This document shows positions 23,651-33,041 of a stretch of 64,000 nucleotides of DNA, piece after piece. This DNA comes from Rhodobiaceae bacterium UBA7804 (GTDB lineage Bacteria; Pseudomonadota; Alphaproteobacteria; Parvibaculales; Parvibaculaceae), in assembly GCA_002480495.1 (NCBI GenBank), contig DLCG01000004.1, positions 287,328 through 351,327 of the forward strand, given 5' to 3'. The notes below the pieces were generated by a model. That model saw nothing but the letters and a program-made list of their open reading frames with translations, did not search any database and was not told the origin of the DNA. Made by a program: the position numbers and the translations under genes. Every line of letters starts with the position of its first letter. The stretch's first letter is position 1.

Positions 23651-25768
23651 TTACGAGTGCGCAAGCACCGCAAGAAGCAGAAGCGCCACGATGTTCGTGA
23701 TCTTGATCATCGGGTTGACTGCCGGGCCAGCCGTATCCTTGTAGGGATCGCCAACAGTATCGCCCGTGACGGCTGCCTTGTGGGCTTCCGAGCCCTTGCC
23801 GCCATAGTTGCCGTCTTCGATATACTTCTTCGCGTTGTCCCACGCACCGCCACCGGACGTCATCGAGATGGCGACGAAGAGACCCGTAACGATGACGCCG
23901 AGCAGCATCGCGCCGACCGCCGAGAAGGCAGCCGACTTGTCCGCGATCGCGAGTATCGCGAAGTAGAGAACGATCGGCGAAAGCACCGGCAGAAGCGACG
24001 GGATGATCATTTCCTTGATCGCCGCCTTGGTCAGCATGTCGACCGCCCGTGCATAGTCAGGCTTCGAGGTGCCGGCCATGATGCCCGGATCGGCCTTGAA
24101 CTGGCGGCGCACTTCCTCGACGACGGCACCGCCTGCGCGCCCCACCGCCATCATGCCCATCGAACCGAAGAGGTAGGGCAGAAGGCCGCCAATGAATAGG
24201 CCGATCACCACATACGGGTTCGAAAGCGAGAAGTTCGGGCTCACACCGGCGAAATAGCCATAGGTATCGGAGTTAGCGGCAAAGAAGGTCAGGTCTTCCG
24301 TGTAGGCCGCGAAGAGAACAAGCGCGCCGAGGCCCGCCGAACCGATCGCATAACCCTTGGTGACCGCCTTCGTCGTGTTGCCCACGGCGTCGAGCGCATC
24401 GGTCGTCTTGCGGACGTCTGCCGGAAGATCGGCCATTTCCGCGATGCCACCCGCATTGTCCGTGACCGGACCGAAGGCGTCGAGCGCGACCACCATGCCT
24501 GCGAGCGCGAGCATCGTCGTCACCGCGATGGCAATGCCAAAGAGACCGGCAAGGCTGTAGGTGACGAGAATGCCGACCACGATGGTGAGAGCCGGCAGCG
24601 CCGTCGCTTCCATCGAAACCGCGAGACCCTGGATGACGTTCGTGCCGTGGCCCGTGACGGACGAGGCGGCAACCGACTTCACCGGGCGGAAGTTCACGCC
24701 CGTATAGTACTCGGTGATCCAGATGATGAGGCCGGTGACGGCAAGACCGACAACGCCGCAATAGTAGAGTGTCATGCCGGTGAAGCTGATCGCGCCCACC
24801 GTGTAGGTCGCATCGAGCCCGATCATCCAGTCGGTGACGAAGTAGAGCACGACGAGCGAGAGCACCGCAGAGGCGATGAAGCCCTTGTAGAGCGCGCCCA
24901 TGATGTTGTTGCTCTTGCCGAGACGGACGAAGAACGTACCGATGATCGAGGTCACGATGCAGGCAGCGCCGATGGCCAACGGATAGGTCATCATCGAGGA
25001 GACGCCCTCGCCCACGAAGAAGATCGAGGCAAGAACCATCGTCGCCACGACGGTCACAGCATAGGTCTCGAAAAGATCGGCCGCCATGCCGGCGCAGTCG
25101 CCGACATTGTCGCCCACATTGTCGGCGATCGTCGCCGGGTTGCGGGGATCGTCTTCCGGAATGCCCGCTTCGACCTTGCCCACGAGATCGCCGCCGACAT
25201 CCGCACCCTTGGTGAAGATGCCGCCGCCGAGACGCGCGAAGATCGAGATGAGCGAGGCGCCGAAGCCGAGCGCGACAAGCGCGTCGATCACTTCACGCGA
25301 ACCCGGTTCGTAGCCGAGATGAACGGTCAGCACCGCGTAATAGACCGCAACGGCGAGAAGCGCGAGGCCCGCAACCAGCATGCCCGTAACCGCGCCCGAC
25401 TTGAACGCGACGCTGAGGCCCGCGGCGAGGCTTGAGCTCGAGGCCTGGGTCGTGCGCACATTCGCACGCACCGAAACCAGCATGCCGATATAGCCAGCCG
25501 CACCCGAAAGCGTCGCGCCGACGAGGAAGCCGACGGCGACCTTGAGGGTCAGCAGATACCAGACCACGGCGAAAATCACCGCGCCTACGATGGCGATGGT
25601 CGTGTATTGACGCGCGAGATAGGCGCTGGCGCCCTCCTGGATCGCTGCCGCGATCTCCTGCATGCGCGCATTGCCCGCGTCCAGCTTCAGCACCGAGCGC
25701 ACAGCCCAGATACCGTAGAGGACCGCAAGCACGCCGCAGCCGATAATAGCCCACAAAGCAGTGCTCAT
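23651..25768 (-). CDS. hppA: Proton-translocating membrane pyrophosphatase (K+-independent type)
   Basis: Integral membrane pump coupling pyrophosphate hydrolysis to proton export. The 705 residues have about 16 transmembrane segments, the pyrophosphate/Mg motif GGGIFTKGADVGGDLVGKVE and the DNVGDNVGDCAGMAADLFETY segment. The sequence GNTTKAVTKG has lysine at the position that separates K+-independent enzymes from K+-dependent ones (alanine there). The start at 25768 (MSTALWAIIG) is the family start; the frame is open further upstream but is not homologous. Confidence 0.96.
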   Translation of the reverse strand: MSTALWAIIGCGVLAVLYGIWAVRSVLKLDAGNARMQEIAAAIQEGASAYLARQYTTIAIVGAVIFAVVWYLLTLKVAVGFLVGATLSGAAGYIGMLVSVRANVRTTQASSSSLAAGLSVAFKSGAVTGMLVAGLALLAVAVYYAVLTVHLGYEPGSREVIDALVALGFGASLISIFARLGGGIFTKGADVGGDLVGKVEAGIPEDDPRNPATIADNVGDNVGDCAGMAADLFETYAVTVVATMVLASIFFVGEGVSSMMTYPLAIGAACIVTSIIGTFFVRLGKSNNIMGALYKGFIASAVLSLVVLYFVTDWMIGLDATYTVGAISFTGMTLYYCGVVGLAVTGLIIWITEYYTGVNFRPVKSVAASSVTGHGTNVIQGLAVSMEATALPALTIVVGILVTYSLAGLFGIAIAVTTMLALAGMVVALDAFGPVTDNAGGIAEMADLPADVRKTTDALDAVGNTTKAVTKGYAIGSAGLGALVLFAAYTEDLTFFAANSDTYGYFAGVSPNFSLSNPYVVIGLFIGGLLPYLFGSMGMMAVGRAGGAVVEEVRRQFKADPGIMAGTSKPDYARAVDMLTKAAIKEMIIPSLLPVLSPIVLYFAILAIADKSAAFSAVGAMLLGVIVTGLFVAISMTSGGGAWDNAKKYIEDGNYGGKGSEAHKAAVTGDTVGDPYKDTAGPAVNPMIKITNIVALLLLAVLAHS

Positions 25769-25934
25769 TGTTTTGTCCTTAGGTTCCCTTGAAAGGATGA
25801 CCGGCGGGATTTGCCACTCTGTCCTTCCGGCACTTGGACACCGGAAGTCCTCCCCCCTGCCGAATGCAGAAATCGCGCGGAAAGATGCCAAATTGGCCCC
25901 CGGAAAGCAACCGGCAGCCCCAACCGCTCCGGGG

Positions 25935-26942
25935 CTAAAAGTGGCGATATCCCAATTGTTTGAGCGGGATTGACCGGCCGGAACCATCCACAAGGGTCAC
26001 CCCTTCGCCTGCCCCGGAGATGCAGCCGATTTTCGTTACGGCCACCGCGCTTTCCGTGGCTGCCGCCTTCACTTGTCCGGCCATTGCCGCAGGCGCGGTG
26101 AACAGGATTTCGTAGTCGTCACCACCACCGGCAACGAACGAAAAAAGGCTGGAATCCCTCTCTATCGCCCGTTTGGCGGCATCCGACAGGGGCAGCCTGT
26201 CGCGTTCGATTCGCGCCCCTTTGCCAGAGGCATCGCAGATATGCCCGAGATCGGCCAGAAGGCCATCCGATACGTCGAGCGCCGCGGAAGCGATTCCGCA
26301 AAGCCTTGGCCCCAGGGTGGATCGGGGGTCGGGCTCTCGGTATCGCCGGATCAGATAGTCTGCGTCCTCCGGGCCGAGCCCCGTCAGCTTGCCCCTGAGC
26401 AATTCAAGGCCGAGCGCCGCATCGCCGAGCGCCCCCGAAACATAAACGTCGTCTCCCTCCAGCGCGCCCCCGCGAGGCAGCATGGCTCCGGCGGAGACTT
26501 CACCGATGGCGGTCAGCGAAAGCGTGAGAGGGCCGGTCGTGCGCACCGTGTCGCCGCCCCACAGGGCGAGGCCATAGCGCCGCTGGTCTTCGAGTAGCGC
26601 CCCAGCGAAACGCCGGATCCAGCCGAGACTTGTCTCGTCGGCCCAGGCCGTGACCAGAAGATAGCCTTTGGGGATGGCGCCCTTTGCCGCAAGATCCGAG
26701 AGGTTCACCCGAAGCAGCTTGCGCGCCACGCTTTCGGGTGGATCGTCAGGGAGGAAATGGACTCCGGCGACGATGGCATCCACGGTAAGAACCGTTTCGC
26801 ACCCCTCGCCCGCTCGATAGAGCGCTGCATCGTCCTTCAGCGCAAAGGCGCCGGGCGCGTCTGCTGCAAGAGGCGCAAAGACCTCTTCGATCAGTGTGAA
26901 CTCGTCAGGGCGCTTGCCCTCAGCCTTGTCCGCCGGAGCCAT
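25935..26942 (-). CDS. thiL: Thiamine-monophosphate kinase
   Basis: Last step of thiamine diphosphate synthesis, phosphorylating TMP. The 335-residue PurM-fold protein has ALKDDAALY near residue 35, TVDAIVAGVHFLPDD, NLSDLAAKGAIPKGYLLV, ALWGGDTVRTTGPLTLSLTA and the late DVSDGLLADLGHICDASG. The start at 26942 overlaps the nusB 3' end by 23 bp. A thiL after nusB is a common arrangement at the end of rib operons. Confidence 0.95.
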   Translation of the reverse strand: MAPADKAEGKRPDEFTLIEEVFAPLAADAPGAFALKDDAALYRAGEGCETVLTVDAIVAGVHFLPDDPPESVARKLLRVNLSDLAAKGAIPKGYLLVTAWADETSLGWIRRFAGALLEDQRRYGLALWGGDTVRTTGPLTLSLTAIGEVSAGAMLPRGGALEGDDVYVSGALGDAALGLELLRGKLTGLGPEDADYLIRRYREPDPRSTLGPRLCGIASAALDVSDGLLADLGHICDASGKGARIERDRLPLSDAAKRAIERDSSLFSFVAGGGDDYEILFTAPAAMAGQVKAAATESAVAVTKIGCISGAGEGVTLVDGSGRSIPLKQLGYRHF

Positions 26943-27441
26943 GTTCTGCTCCCGCCCCGCCCCTGATCTCGCGTCCAAGCCGGTCGAGCACGGCATTCAC
27001 GACGCCCGGCTCGTCGCCCTCGAAAAAGGCATGGGCAATGTCCACATACTCGTTGATAACGACCTTGAGCGGTACGTCCTTGCAGCGTCGAAGCTCGTAG
27101 GCGCCGCAACGAAGAACCGCACGCAGGGTTGAATCGATCCGAGCCAGCGTCCAACCCTTGGCGAGCGCAGCATTCACCTGCCGGTCCAGTTCGCGCTGTT
27201 CGCGCACAACGCCACGCACGATATCCTCGAAATGGGCTGCATCCGCGTCCTCGATATCGACACCCTCGATATCCTTGCCCAGGCGATATTCGACAAACTC
27301 TTCTATAACATCGTCGAGCGGCGTCGCAGCGACATCCATCTGGTAGAGCGCCTGCACCGCTCCCAGCCGGGCAGCGGAACGCGCCTTCGGGTCGAGGCTG
27401 CCGCCGGATTCGGGCTTCACTGGAACTGCCATCGTCTTCAA
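26920..27441 (-). CDS. nusB: Transcription antitermination factor NusB
   Basis: RNA-binding partner of NusE/S10 in rRNA antitermination. The 173-residue helical protein shows ARLGAVQALYQMDVAA, DRQVNAALAKGWTLARIDSTLRAVLRCGAYELR, and VVINEYVDIAHAFFEGDEPGVVNAVLDRL. Starts at 27441 or three codons later are both possible. It follows ribH by 16 bp in the rib operon. Confidence 0.95.
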   Translation of the reverse strand: MKTMAVPVKPESGGSLDPKARSAARLGAVQALYQMDVAATPLDDVIEEFVEYRLGKDIEGVDIEDADAAHFEDIVRGVVREQRELDRQVNAALAKGWTLARIDSTLRAVLRCGAYELRRCKDVPLKVVINEYVDIAHAFFEGDEPGVVNAVLDRLGREIRGGAGAEHGSGGQG

Positions 27442-27457
27442 AGAACCTCGAACGGCA

Positions 27458-27913
27458 TCAAGCGCCGAAACTACGTTTGAGTTCGATCATGTCGAGACAA
27501 GCATTGGCGGCGCCGCCGCCCTTGTTCTTCTCGTTCACCCGGGCACGCGCCCAGGCCTGCTTCTCGTTTTCGACCGTCTGGATACCGTTACCAAGTGCAA
27601 GCGAACGCTCCACGGAAAGATCCATGAGCGCGCGGGCTGACTCGTTCGACACGATGTCGTAATGCGTGGTCTCGCCGCGGATGACGCAACCGAGCGTGAC
27701 GAAACCATCGATCTTCTTCGTGAAGGCGCCATGCGCCATCGCATCGAGCGCGTATTTCACCGCTGCCGGAATTTCAAGCACACCGGGCACGGAAACGCGC
27801 TGCCAGGTCGCGCCGCGCGCTTCGATCGCCTCGATTGCGCCCTTGGCAAGTTCATCCGCCAATTCCTCGTAGAAGCGAGCCTCGATGATGAGGATATGGG
27901 CTTCGGTCGTCAC
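27458..27913 (-). CDS. ribH: 6,7-dimethyl-8-ribityllumazine synthase
   Basis: Condenses 5-amino-6-ribitylaminouracil with dihydroxybutanone phosphate. The 151 residues contain VPGVLEIPAAVKYAL, FVTLGCVIRGETTHYDIVSNESARALMDLSVE with the catalytic histidine in GETTHYD, and the lysine/arginine end region AWARARVNEKNKGGGAANACLDMI. The start overlaps the ribBX stop by four bases, indicating coupling. Confidence 0.96.
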   Translation of the reverse strand: MTTEAHILIIEARFYEELADELAKGAIEAIEARGATWQRVSVPGVLEIPAAVKYALDAMAHGAFTKKIDGFVTLGCVIRGETTHYDIVSNESARALMDLSVERSLALGNGIQTVENEKQAWARARVNEKNKGGGAANACLDMIELKRSFGA

Positions 27914-29049
27914 GACGTCGTCTCCTTTGCGCGCGTCCTGGCGCCCTTCGTCAGCGGACGCTGCCCGACCACTTTCAACCCGTAGCCTTCGAGTCCGACG
28001 ATGCTCCGGTCCGTGTCGGACAGAAGGACCATGTCATGAATGCCGAGGTCGAGCAAAATCTGCGCGCCGACGCCATATTCGCGCAGACGGCGCGGCATTC
28101 CCTGTTCGCCTCCCTCGCCCTTGCGAAGCAGCATGTCGGAAACGACGGTGGCCGTCGTATCGCGAATGAGCACTATGACGCCCCGCCCTTCCTCGGAAAT
28201 GATCCGCATGGATTCCTTCAGAATGTCGGAACGGGGGCCCGTCGCACCGAGAATATCGTCGAAGACATTCATCGCATGCACACGCACGAGTACGGGCTCA
28301 GGGCCGGAAATGTCGCCCTTCACCAGCGCGATATGCTCGGCATATTCGACGGTGTTGAGATAGACCATCATCTTGAACTCGCCGCCATAGGCACTGTCGA
28401 GTTCGGTTTCGATGGCGCGATGAATGAAGTTGTCGTAGCGCCTGCGATAGGCGATGAGATCCGCGATGGTCGCGATCTTGAGCCCGTGAAGCTGAGCAAA
28501 CTGCACGAGATCGGGAAGCCGCGCCATCGTGCCGTCGTCATTCATGATCTCGCAGATGACGCCAGCCGGATAGAGGCCCGCGAGCCGGGCGATATCGACC
28601 GCCGCTTCCGTGTGTCCGGCGCGAACGAGAACGCCGCCGTCTCGCGCGACGAGCGGAAAGACATGTCCCGGCGACACGATGTCCGTCGCGCCTTTTGTCG
28701 GGTCGATGGCGACAGACACCGTATGCGCGCGGTCATGCGCCGAAATGCCCGTCGAAATGCCTTCGCGCGCTTCGATGGAAACCGTAAAGGCCGTCTGATG
28801 ACGCGACTGGTTGGTCGAGGACATGAGCTGCAGGTTGAGCTGCTTGGCGCGATCGCCCGTCAGCGAAAGACAGATCAGCCCGCGGCCATACTTCGCCATG
28901 AAGTTGACGGCCTCCGGCGTGCACATCTGAGCCGGAATGACGAGATCGCCCTCGTTCTCGCGCTCTTCGGCGTCGACAAGAATGAACATCTTGCCGTTGC
29001 GCGCGTCCTCGATGACGTCCTCGATCGGGGAGAGGTATTCCTTGTACAC
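27910..29049 (-). CDS. ribBX: 3,4-dihydroxy-2-butanone-4-phosphate synthase with degenerate GTP cyclohydrolase II domain
   Basis: The N-terminal RibB domain (about residues 8-205) is intact, with ERENEGDLVIPAQ, HQTAFTVSIEAREGISTGISAHDR and RAGHTEAAVDIARLAG. The C-terminal RibA-like domain lacks the GTP cyclohydrolase II zinc cysteines: the first zinc Cys segment reads VRVHAMNVFDDIL and the Cys-x-Cys segment reads ATGPRSDIL. It should therefore make only the four-carbon unit, as in the RibBX type known from other proteobacteria. A separate ribA must lie outside the window. Confidence 0.92.
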   Translation of the reverse strand: MYKEYLSPIEDVIEDARNGKMFILVDAEERENEGDLVIPAQMCTPEAVNFMAKYGRGLICLSLTGDRAKQLNLQLMSSTNQSRHQTAFTVSIEAREGISTGISAHDRAHTVSVAIDPTKGATDIVSPGHVFPLVARDGGVLVRAGHTEAAVDIARLAGLYPAGVICEIMNDDGTMARLPDLVQFAQLHGLKIATIADLIAYRRRYDNFIHRAIETELDSAYGGEFKMMVYLNTVEYAEHIALVKGDISGPEPVLVRVHAMNVFDDILGATGPRSDILKESMRIISEEGRGVIVLIRDTTATVVSDMLLRKGEGGEQGMPRRLREYGVGAQILLDLGIHDMVLLSDTDRSIVGLEGYGLKVVGQRPLTKGARTRAKETTS

Positions 29050-29054
29050 GGATA

Positions 29055-29681
29055 TCAGTCCTTCTGAACCAGCCGCGCGACATAGCGGGCCAGCATGTCG
29101 ATTTCAAGATTAACGGGATCGCCCGCTTTCGCCAGTCCCCAGGTCGTGACCTGCTGCGTATGCGGGATGATGTTGACGCCGAAGCGTGTTCCCCCAGCGT
29201 TTCCGCCGGGTTTCGGGTCTTCCACCTCGTTGACGGTGAGCGAGGTGCCGTTCAGCGTGACCGAACCTTTGGGCGCTATGAACCGGCCAAGCCCTTCCGG
29301 CGCCTCGAAAGTGAAGCGCAGGGAGTCCCCCTCCGGCCTTATGTCGACGATCCGGCCTACCCCGTCCACATGCCCGCTGACGACATGTCCTCCGAGTTCG
29401 TCGCCCGCCTTCAGCGCGCGTTCGAGATTGATCTTCGTGCCTTCTTTCCAGGTACCGAGCGTGGTGCAGTCGAGCGACTCCTGCGACACGTCGACGGCAA
29501 ACCAGTTACCGCCAGCATCGCTACCCTTCTCCACGACGGTCAGGCAACAGCCGGCGCAGGCGATCGACGCACCGAGATCGATGCCAGCGGGGTCGTAGGC
29601 TGTCTCGATGACAAAGCGCGTGTCGCCGCGCTTTTCGACGGAACGGATGCGCCCCACATCGGTGATGATGCCCGTAAACAT
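29055..29681 (-). CDS. ribE: Riboflavin synthase alpha subunit
   Basis: Dismutates two lumazines to riboflavin. The 208 residues are two lumazine-binding repeats, the first opening MFTGIITDVGRI and the second around GDELGGHVVSGHVDGVG. The LTVNEVE and IPHTQQVTTW signatures are present. The start at 29681 is the family methionine; the longer frame overlaps ribD and is rejected. It begins two bases after the ribD stop. Confidence 0.95.
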   Translation of the reverse strand: MFTGIITDVGRIRSVEKRGDTRFVIETAYDPAGIDLGASIACAGCCLTVVEKGSDAGGNWFAVDVSQESLDCTTLGTWKEGTKINLERALKAGDELGGHVVSGHVDGVGRIVDIRPEGDSLRFTFEAPEGLGRFIAPKGSVTLNGTSLTVNEVEDPKPGGNAGGTRFGVNIIPHTQQVTTWGLAKAGDPVNLEIDMLARYVARLVQKD

Positions 29682-29683
29682 TC

Positions 29684-30808
29684 TCACCCTCCGCGAACGA
29701 AACTTGCGACCGTGTCGCCACCTACGGACGCTGTCTCGCGAAGTACGAAGCCGGGTGCATCGCCGAGCTTCTTGACGCCCAGAGCCGCGATGGCTGGATA
29801 ACCGTCTCCGCCGATCACCTTCGCCGCCCGGAACCATTCGATCCGGTCAACCAGGTGCTCGCGCAGGAGCGACGCGCCGAGACGCGCCCCGCCCTCCACG
29901 AGCACCCGCGTCAGCCCATGTTTGGCGAGTATTTCCATCGCGGCGCGCATGTTCATGAGACCGCCATCGCCGGGCTCGACGTCGATCAGCGTGACGCCGC
30001 ATTCCTCGAAGGCCGCACGGCGATGTTCGTCGCCTCCCGGCAGCGTCAGAACCCATACAGGAACCTTCTTCGCATCGCGCACCAGCTTGGAGGTCAGCGG
30101 CAGACGAAGCCGTCCATCCGCGACGATGCGGACGGGTGAGCGCCCCTCGAGCCCGGGCAGCCGGCAAGTAAGTTCGGGATCGTCCACGATGGCCGTTGCG
30201 CTGCCGACGAGAATTGCGTCATGCGTTGCCCGAAGCAGATGTCCCCGCTTCCGCGCGGCCTCTCCCGTGATCCATTGGCTGTGCCCGTCATGCGTTGCCG
30301 TTCGCCCGTCAAGCGAACTCGCGATCTTCAGCGTCACCAGCGGGCGGCGCTCGGACATGGTGAGAAAGAAGCCTTCATTGAGGTAGTAGGCATCTGCGGC
30401 ACAGACATTTTCCGTCACCTCTATGCCCTTCGCCTGCAGCATGGCAAAGCCACGCCCAGCTACTTCGGGGTTGGGATCGGTTATGGTGCCAACCACACGC
30501 GCAATGCCCGCCTCTATCAGAGCCGTGGCGCAAGGACCCGTCTTGCCCTGATGAGCACAGGGCTCAAGGCTCACATAGGCAGTCGCGCCCCTGGCGAGTG
30601 GACCGGCGCGGCGAAGCGCCTCCGTCTCGGCATGCGGTCTTCCGCCCGGCTGGGTCCAGCCGCGACCGACGACGCGTGGCGAGCCGTCTTCCTCACGCAC
30701 GATCACGCAGCCGACAGCGGGGTTCGGCGCAACCTGCCCCAGCCCTCGCTCGGCGAGCGTCAATGCCACTTTCATGAAATGAATATCCTGGGGCCGAACC
30801 ATTTCCAT
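29684..30808 (-). CDS. ribD: Bifunctional riboflavin deaminase/reductase RibD
   Basis: Deaminates the pyrimidine, then reduces the ribosyl side chain, in riboflavin synthesis. The N-terminal cytidine-deaminase-like zinc site is GGRPHAETEAL plus SLEPCAHQGKTGPCATALI. The C-terminal reductase domain starts at about residue 150 with LVTLKIASSLDGRTA and ends with VEGGARLGASLL. The 374-residue length is normal. Starts at 30808 and, two codons in, 30802 are both plausible; GGG lies better spaced for 30802. Confidence 0.95.
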   Translation of the reverse strand: MEMVRPQDIHFMKVALTLAERGLGQVAPNPAVGCVIVREEDGSPRVVGRGWTQPGGRPHAETEALRRAGPLARGATAYVSLEPCAHQGKTGPCATALIEAGIARVVGTITDPNPEVAGRGFAMLQAKGIEVTENVCAADAYYLNEGFFLTMSERRPLVTLKIASSLDGRTATHDGHSQWITGEAARKRGHLLRATHDAILVGSATAIVDDPELTCRLPGLEGRSPVRIVADGRLRLPLTSKLVRDAKKVPVWVLTLPGGDEHRRAAFEECGVTLIDVEPGDGGLMNMRAAMEILAKHGLTRVLVEGGARLGASLLREHLVDRIEWFRAAKVIGGDGYPAIAALGVKKLGDAPGFVLRETASVGGDTVASFVRGG

Positions 30809-30867
30809 CCCTGCCGGCGGGCTCTCCCGCGATGCCTTTCCGGGCTCGCGGCTGGCGGCCCGAAGGA

Positions 30868-31356
30868 TCAGCGGTCCTCGTCTTCCTCGCGCATCGCCCC
30901 TTCGAAGGGCCCGCTGAGCTCGCCCAGAAACTCCTCGAAATCCTTGGCCTCGCGGAAGTTCCGGTAGACCGAGGCGAAACGGACATAGGCGACGGCATCG
31001 AGAGAACTCAGGCCCTCCATGACCAGCTTGCCTACCATGGCCGAGGGTATCTCGCTCTCGCCCATGCTTTCGAGACGCCGCACGATACCGCTCACCATAC
31101 GCTCAATGCGCTCCTGCTCAACCGGGCGTTTGCGCATGGCGACTTGCACGGAACGCATGAGTTTGTCCCGATCGAAAGGAACCCTGCGTCCGCTGGATTT
31201 GATGATGGTCAGCTCGCGCAGCTGTACGCGCTCGAAAGTGGTGAACCGGCCGCCGCAGGCGGTGCAGAAGCGCCGCCTGCGGATGGCCGTATTGTCTTCG
31301 GTGGGACGCGAGTCCTTCACCTGCGTGTCTTCGTTACCGCAATATGGACAACGCAT
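30868..31356 (-). CDS. nrdR: Transcriptional repressor NrdR
   Basis: Zinc-ribbon and ATP-cone repressor of ribonucleotide reductase genes. The zinc ribbon uses Cys3, Cys6, Cys31 and Cys34, followed by GGRFTTFE; the ATP-cone is from about residue 50 (IKSSGRRVPFDRDKLMRS). The 162-residue length is slightly above the usual 150-160. It lies between glyA and ribD on the same strand, a conserved arrangement. Confidence 0.96.
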   Translation of the reverse strand: MRCPYCGNEDTQVKDSRPTEDNTAIRRRRFCTACGGRFTTFERVQLRELTIIKSSGRRVPFDRDKLMRSVQVAMRKRPVEQERIERMVSGIVRRLESMGESEIPSAMVGKLVMEGLSSLDAVAYVRFASVYRNFREAKDFEEFLGELSGPFEGAMREEDEDR

Positions 31357-31403
31357 CCGCTGCCAGCCCCCTCACTGCTTAACCCGTCCTGTCGCGGAAC
31401 GGA

Positions 31404-32720
31404 TTACTTCGGCCCACCATAGATCGGGAAACGGCGGCAGAGCTCGATCACGCGATCTCGCACCGCGGCTTCCACATCGCCATTCTTTTCATCGCCATTC
31501 TTGGCGAGCCCGTCCAGCACTTCGGTGATGAGCTTGCCGATCTGCGCGAACTCTGCAACGCCGAAGCCGCGCGTCGTGCCCGCAGGCGTACCGAGCCTTA
31601 CGCCGGACGTGACCATCGGCTTTTCGGGATCGAAGGGAATGCCGTTCTTGTTGCAGGTAATATGCGCGCGCTCGAGCGCCGCTTCAGCAATCTTGCCGGT
31701 CAGGCTCTTCGGACGCAGATCCACTAGCATCAGGTGCGTATCCGTGCCGCCCGAGACGATCGCGAGGCCCGCATCGGCCAGCGTCGAGGCAAGCGTACGC
31801 GCATTGTCCACGATCGACTTCGCATAGGTCTTGAAGTCGGGACGCAACGCCTCGCCGAAGGCAACCGCCTTGCCTGCGATGACATGCATGAGCGGGCCGC
31901 CCTGAATGCCCGGGAAGATCGCCGAGTTGATCTTCTTTCCGATTTCCTCGTTGTTCGAGAGGATCATGCCGCCCCGCGGACCGCGCAACGTCTTGTGCGT
32001 CGTCGTCGTAACGATATCGGCATAAGGAAGCGGGCTTGGATGCGCCCCGCCGGCCACGAGGCCGGCAAAATGCGCCATATCGACCATCAGCAGCGCGCCC
32101 ACACTGTCGGCAATCTCGCGGAACGCCTTGAAGTCGATCACACGCGGATAGGCCGACCCGCCTGCAATGATCATCTTCGGCTTGTGCTCTTTCGCGAGGC
32201 TCGCGACCTCGTCGAGATCGATCAGATGATCCTGCTGCCGGACGCCGTACTGAACCGCGTTGAACCATTTGCCCGACTGATTGGGCGCCGCACCATGCGT
32301 CAGGTGGCCGCCCGCCGCCAGGCTCATGCCCATGATCGTGTCGCCGGGCTTCAGCAGCGCCATCATCACGCCCTGATTGGCCTGCGAACCCGAATTCGGT
32401 TGCACGTTTGCATAAGAGCAATCGAACAGCTTCTTTGCCCGGGCAATCGCCAGTTCCTCGGCAATATCGACGAACTCGCAACCGCCGTAGTACCGCTTTC
32501 CCGGATAACCCTCGGCGTACTTGTTGGTCATGATCGACCCCTGCGCTTCCAGAACGGCGCGAGAGACGATGTTTTCGGAAGCGATCAGTTCGATCTGGGT
32601 TTGCTGACGGTCGAGTTCGCGCTTGATCGCGTCGAGGATTTCGGGGTCGCTCTCCGCGAGCCCGTCCGTGAAGAAACCGGCGAAAGTGCCTCGCCCGGCG
32701 GCGGCATCGCTCAAAGACAT
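31404..32720 (-). CDS. glyA: Serine hydroxymethyltransferase
   Basis: PLP enzyme interconverting serine and glycine with tetrahydrofolate. The 438 residues contain IELIASENIVS, NKYAEGYPGKRYYGGCE, AHFAGLVAGGAHPSP and the PLP-lysine motif TTTTHKTLRGPRGGMI. The start at 32720 (MSLSDAAAG) follows an AAAAGG site. It heads the glyA-nrdR-rib run and is divergent from the MucR-like gene across a 483-bp gap. Confidence 0.97.
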   Translation of the reverse strand: MSLSDAAAGRGTFAGFFTDGLAESDPEILDAIKRELDRQQTQIELIASENIVSRAVLEAQGSIMTNKYAEGYPGKRYYGGCEFVDIAEELAIARAKKLFDCSYANVQPNSGSQANQGVMMALLKPGDTIMGMSLAAGGHLTHGAAPNQSGKWFNAVQYGVRQQDHLIDLDEVASLAKEHKPKMIIAGGSAYPRVIDFKAFREIADSVGALLMVDMAHFAGLVAGGAHPSPLPYADIVTTTTHKTLRGPRGGMILSNNEEIGKKINSAIFPGIQGGPLMHVIAGKAVAFGEALRPDFKTYAKSIVDNARTLASTLADAGLAIVSGGTDTHLMLVDLRPKSLTGKIAEAALERAHITCNKNGIPFDPEKPMVTSGVRLGTPAGTTRGFGVAEFAQIGKLITEVLDGLAKNGDEKNGDVEAAVRDRVIELCRRFPIYGGPK

Positions 32721-32867
32721 AAATCTACCTTTTCGTTTCGGTTCGAATTCTTCCGGGGCCGCGAACCGGCAAGTCGCAACGCGTGGCGCGCGCCATGGCC
32801 ACCCTGGGCGGCCGCCCGGTTTCGATCCGCGCGTGATACCACATCTCGTCAGCGGCCGCCAATTGGC

Positions 32868-32971
32868 CACAAATATTTGCTGAAAATCTGGTGCGACTGT
32901 CCGTCCGGGGTTCTTGCCGGAATGCAGGGTGAAACGGACGCAATCGCCGACGGGTCAAGCAAATATGTGTG
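32868..32971. promoter_or_regulatory. Separated AT-rich inverted repeat between glyA and the MucR-like gene
   Basis: CACAAATATTTGCT (32868-32881) and AGCAAATATGTGTG (32958-32971) are inverse copies matching at 13 of 14 positions, about 76 bp apart. Their AAATAT cores contrast with the GC-rich genome. The position upstream of glyA and within the divergent gap suggests binding sites for a regulator, possibly the adjacent MucR-like protein, whose family prefers AT-rich DNA. Confidence 0.45.
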
Positions 32972-33041
32972 AGTATAGTTTAACCGAGACTAGAAACCGA
33001 AAGTTTACTTGCGAATCCAAGTTGTTTAGCTGCAGATCAGA

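Noticed and set aside
30809..31403. FMN riboswitch upstream of the rib genes
   Set aside because: Gaps around nrdR and ribD are short and lack the conserved RFN-element helices; rib genes appear to be read from glyA/nrdR.
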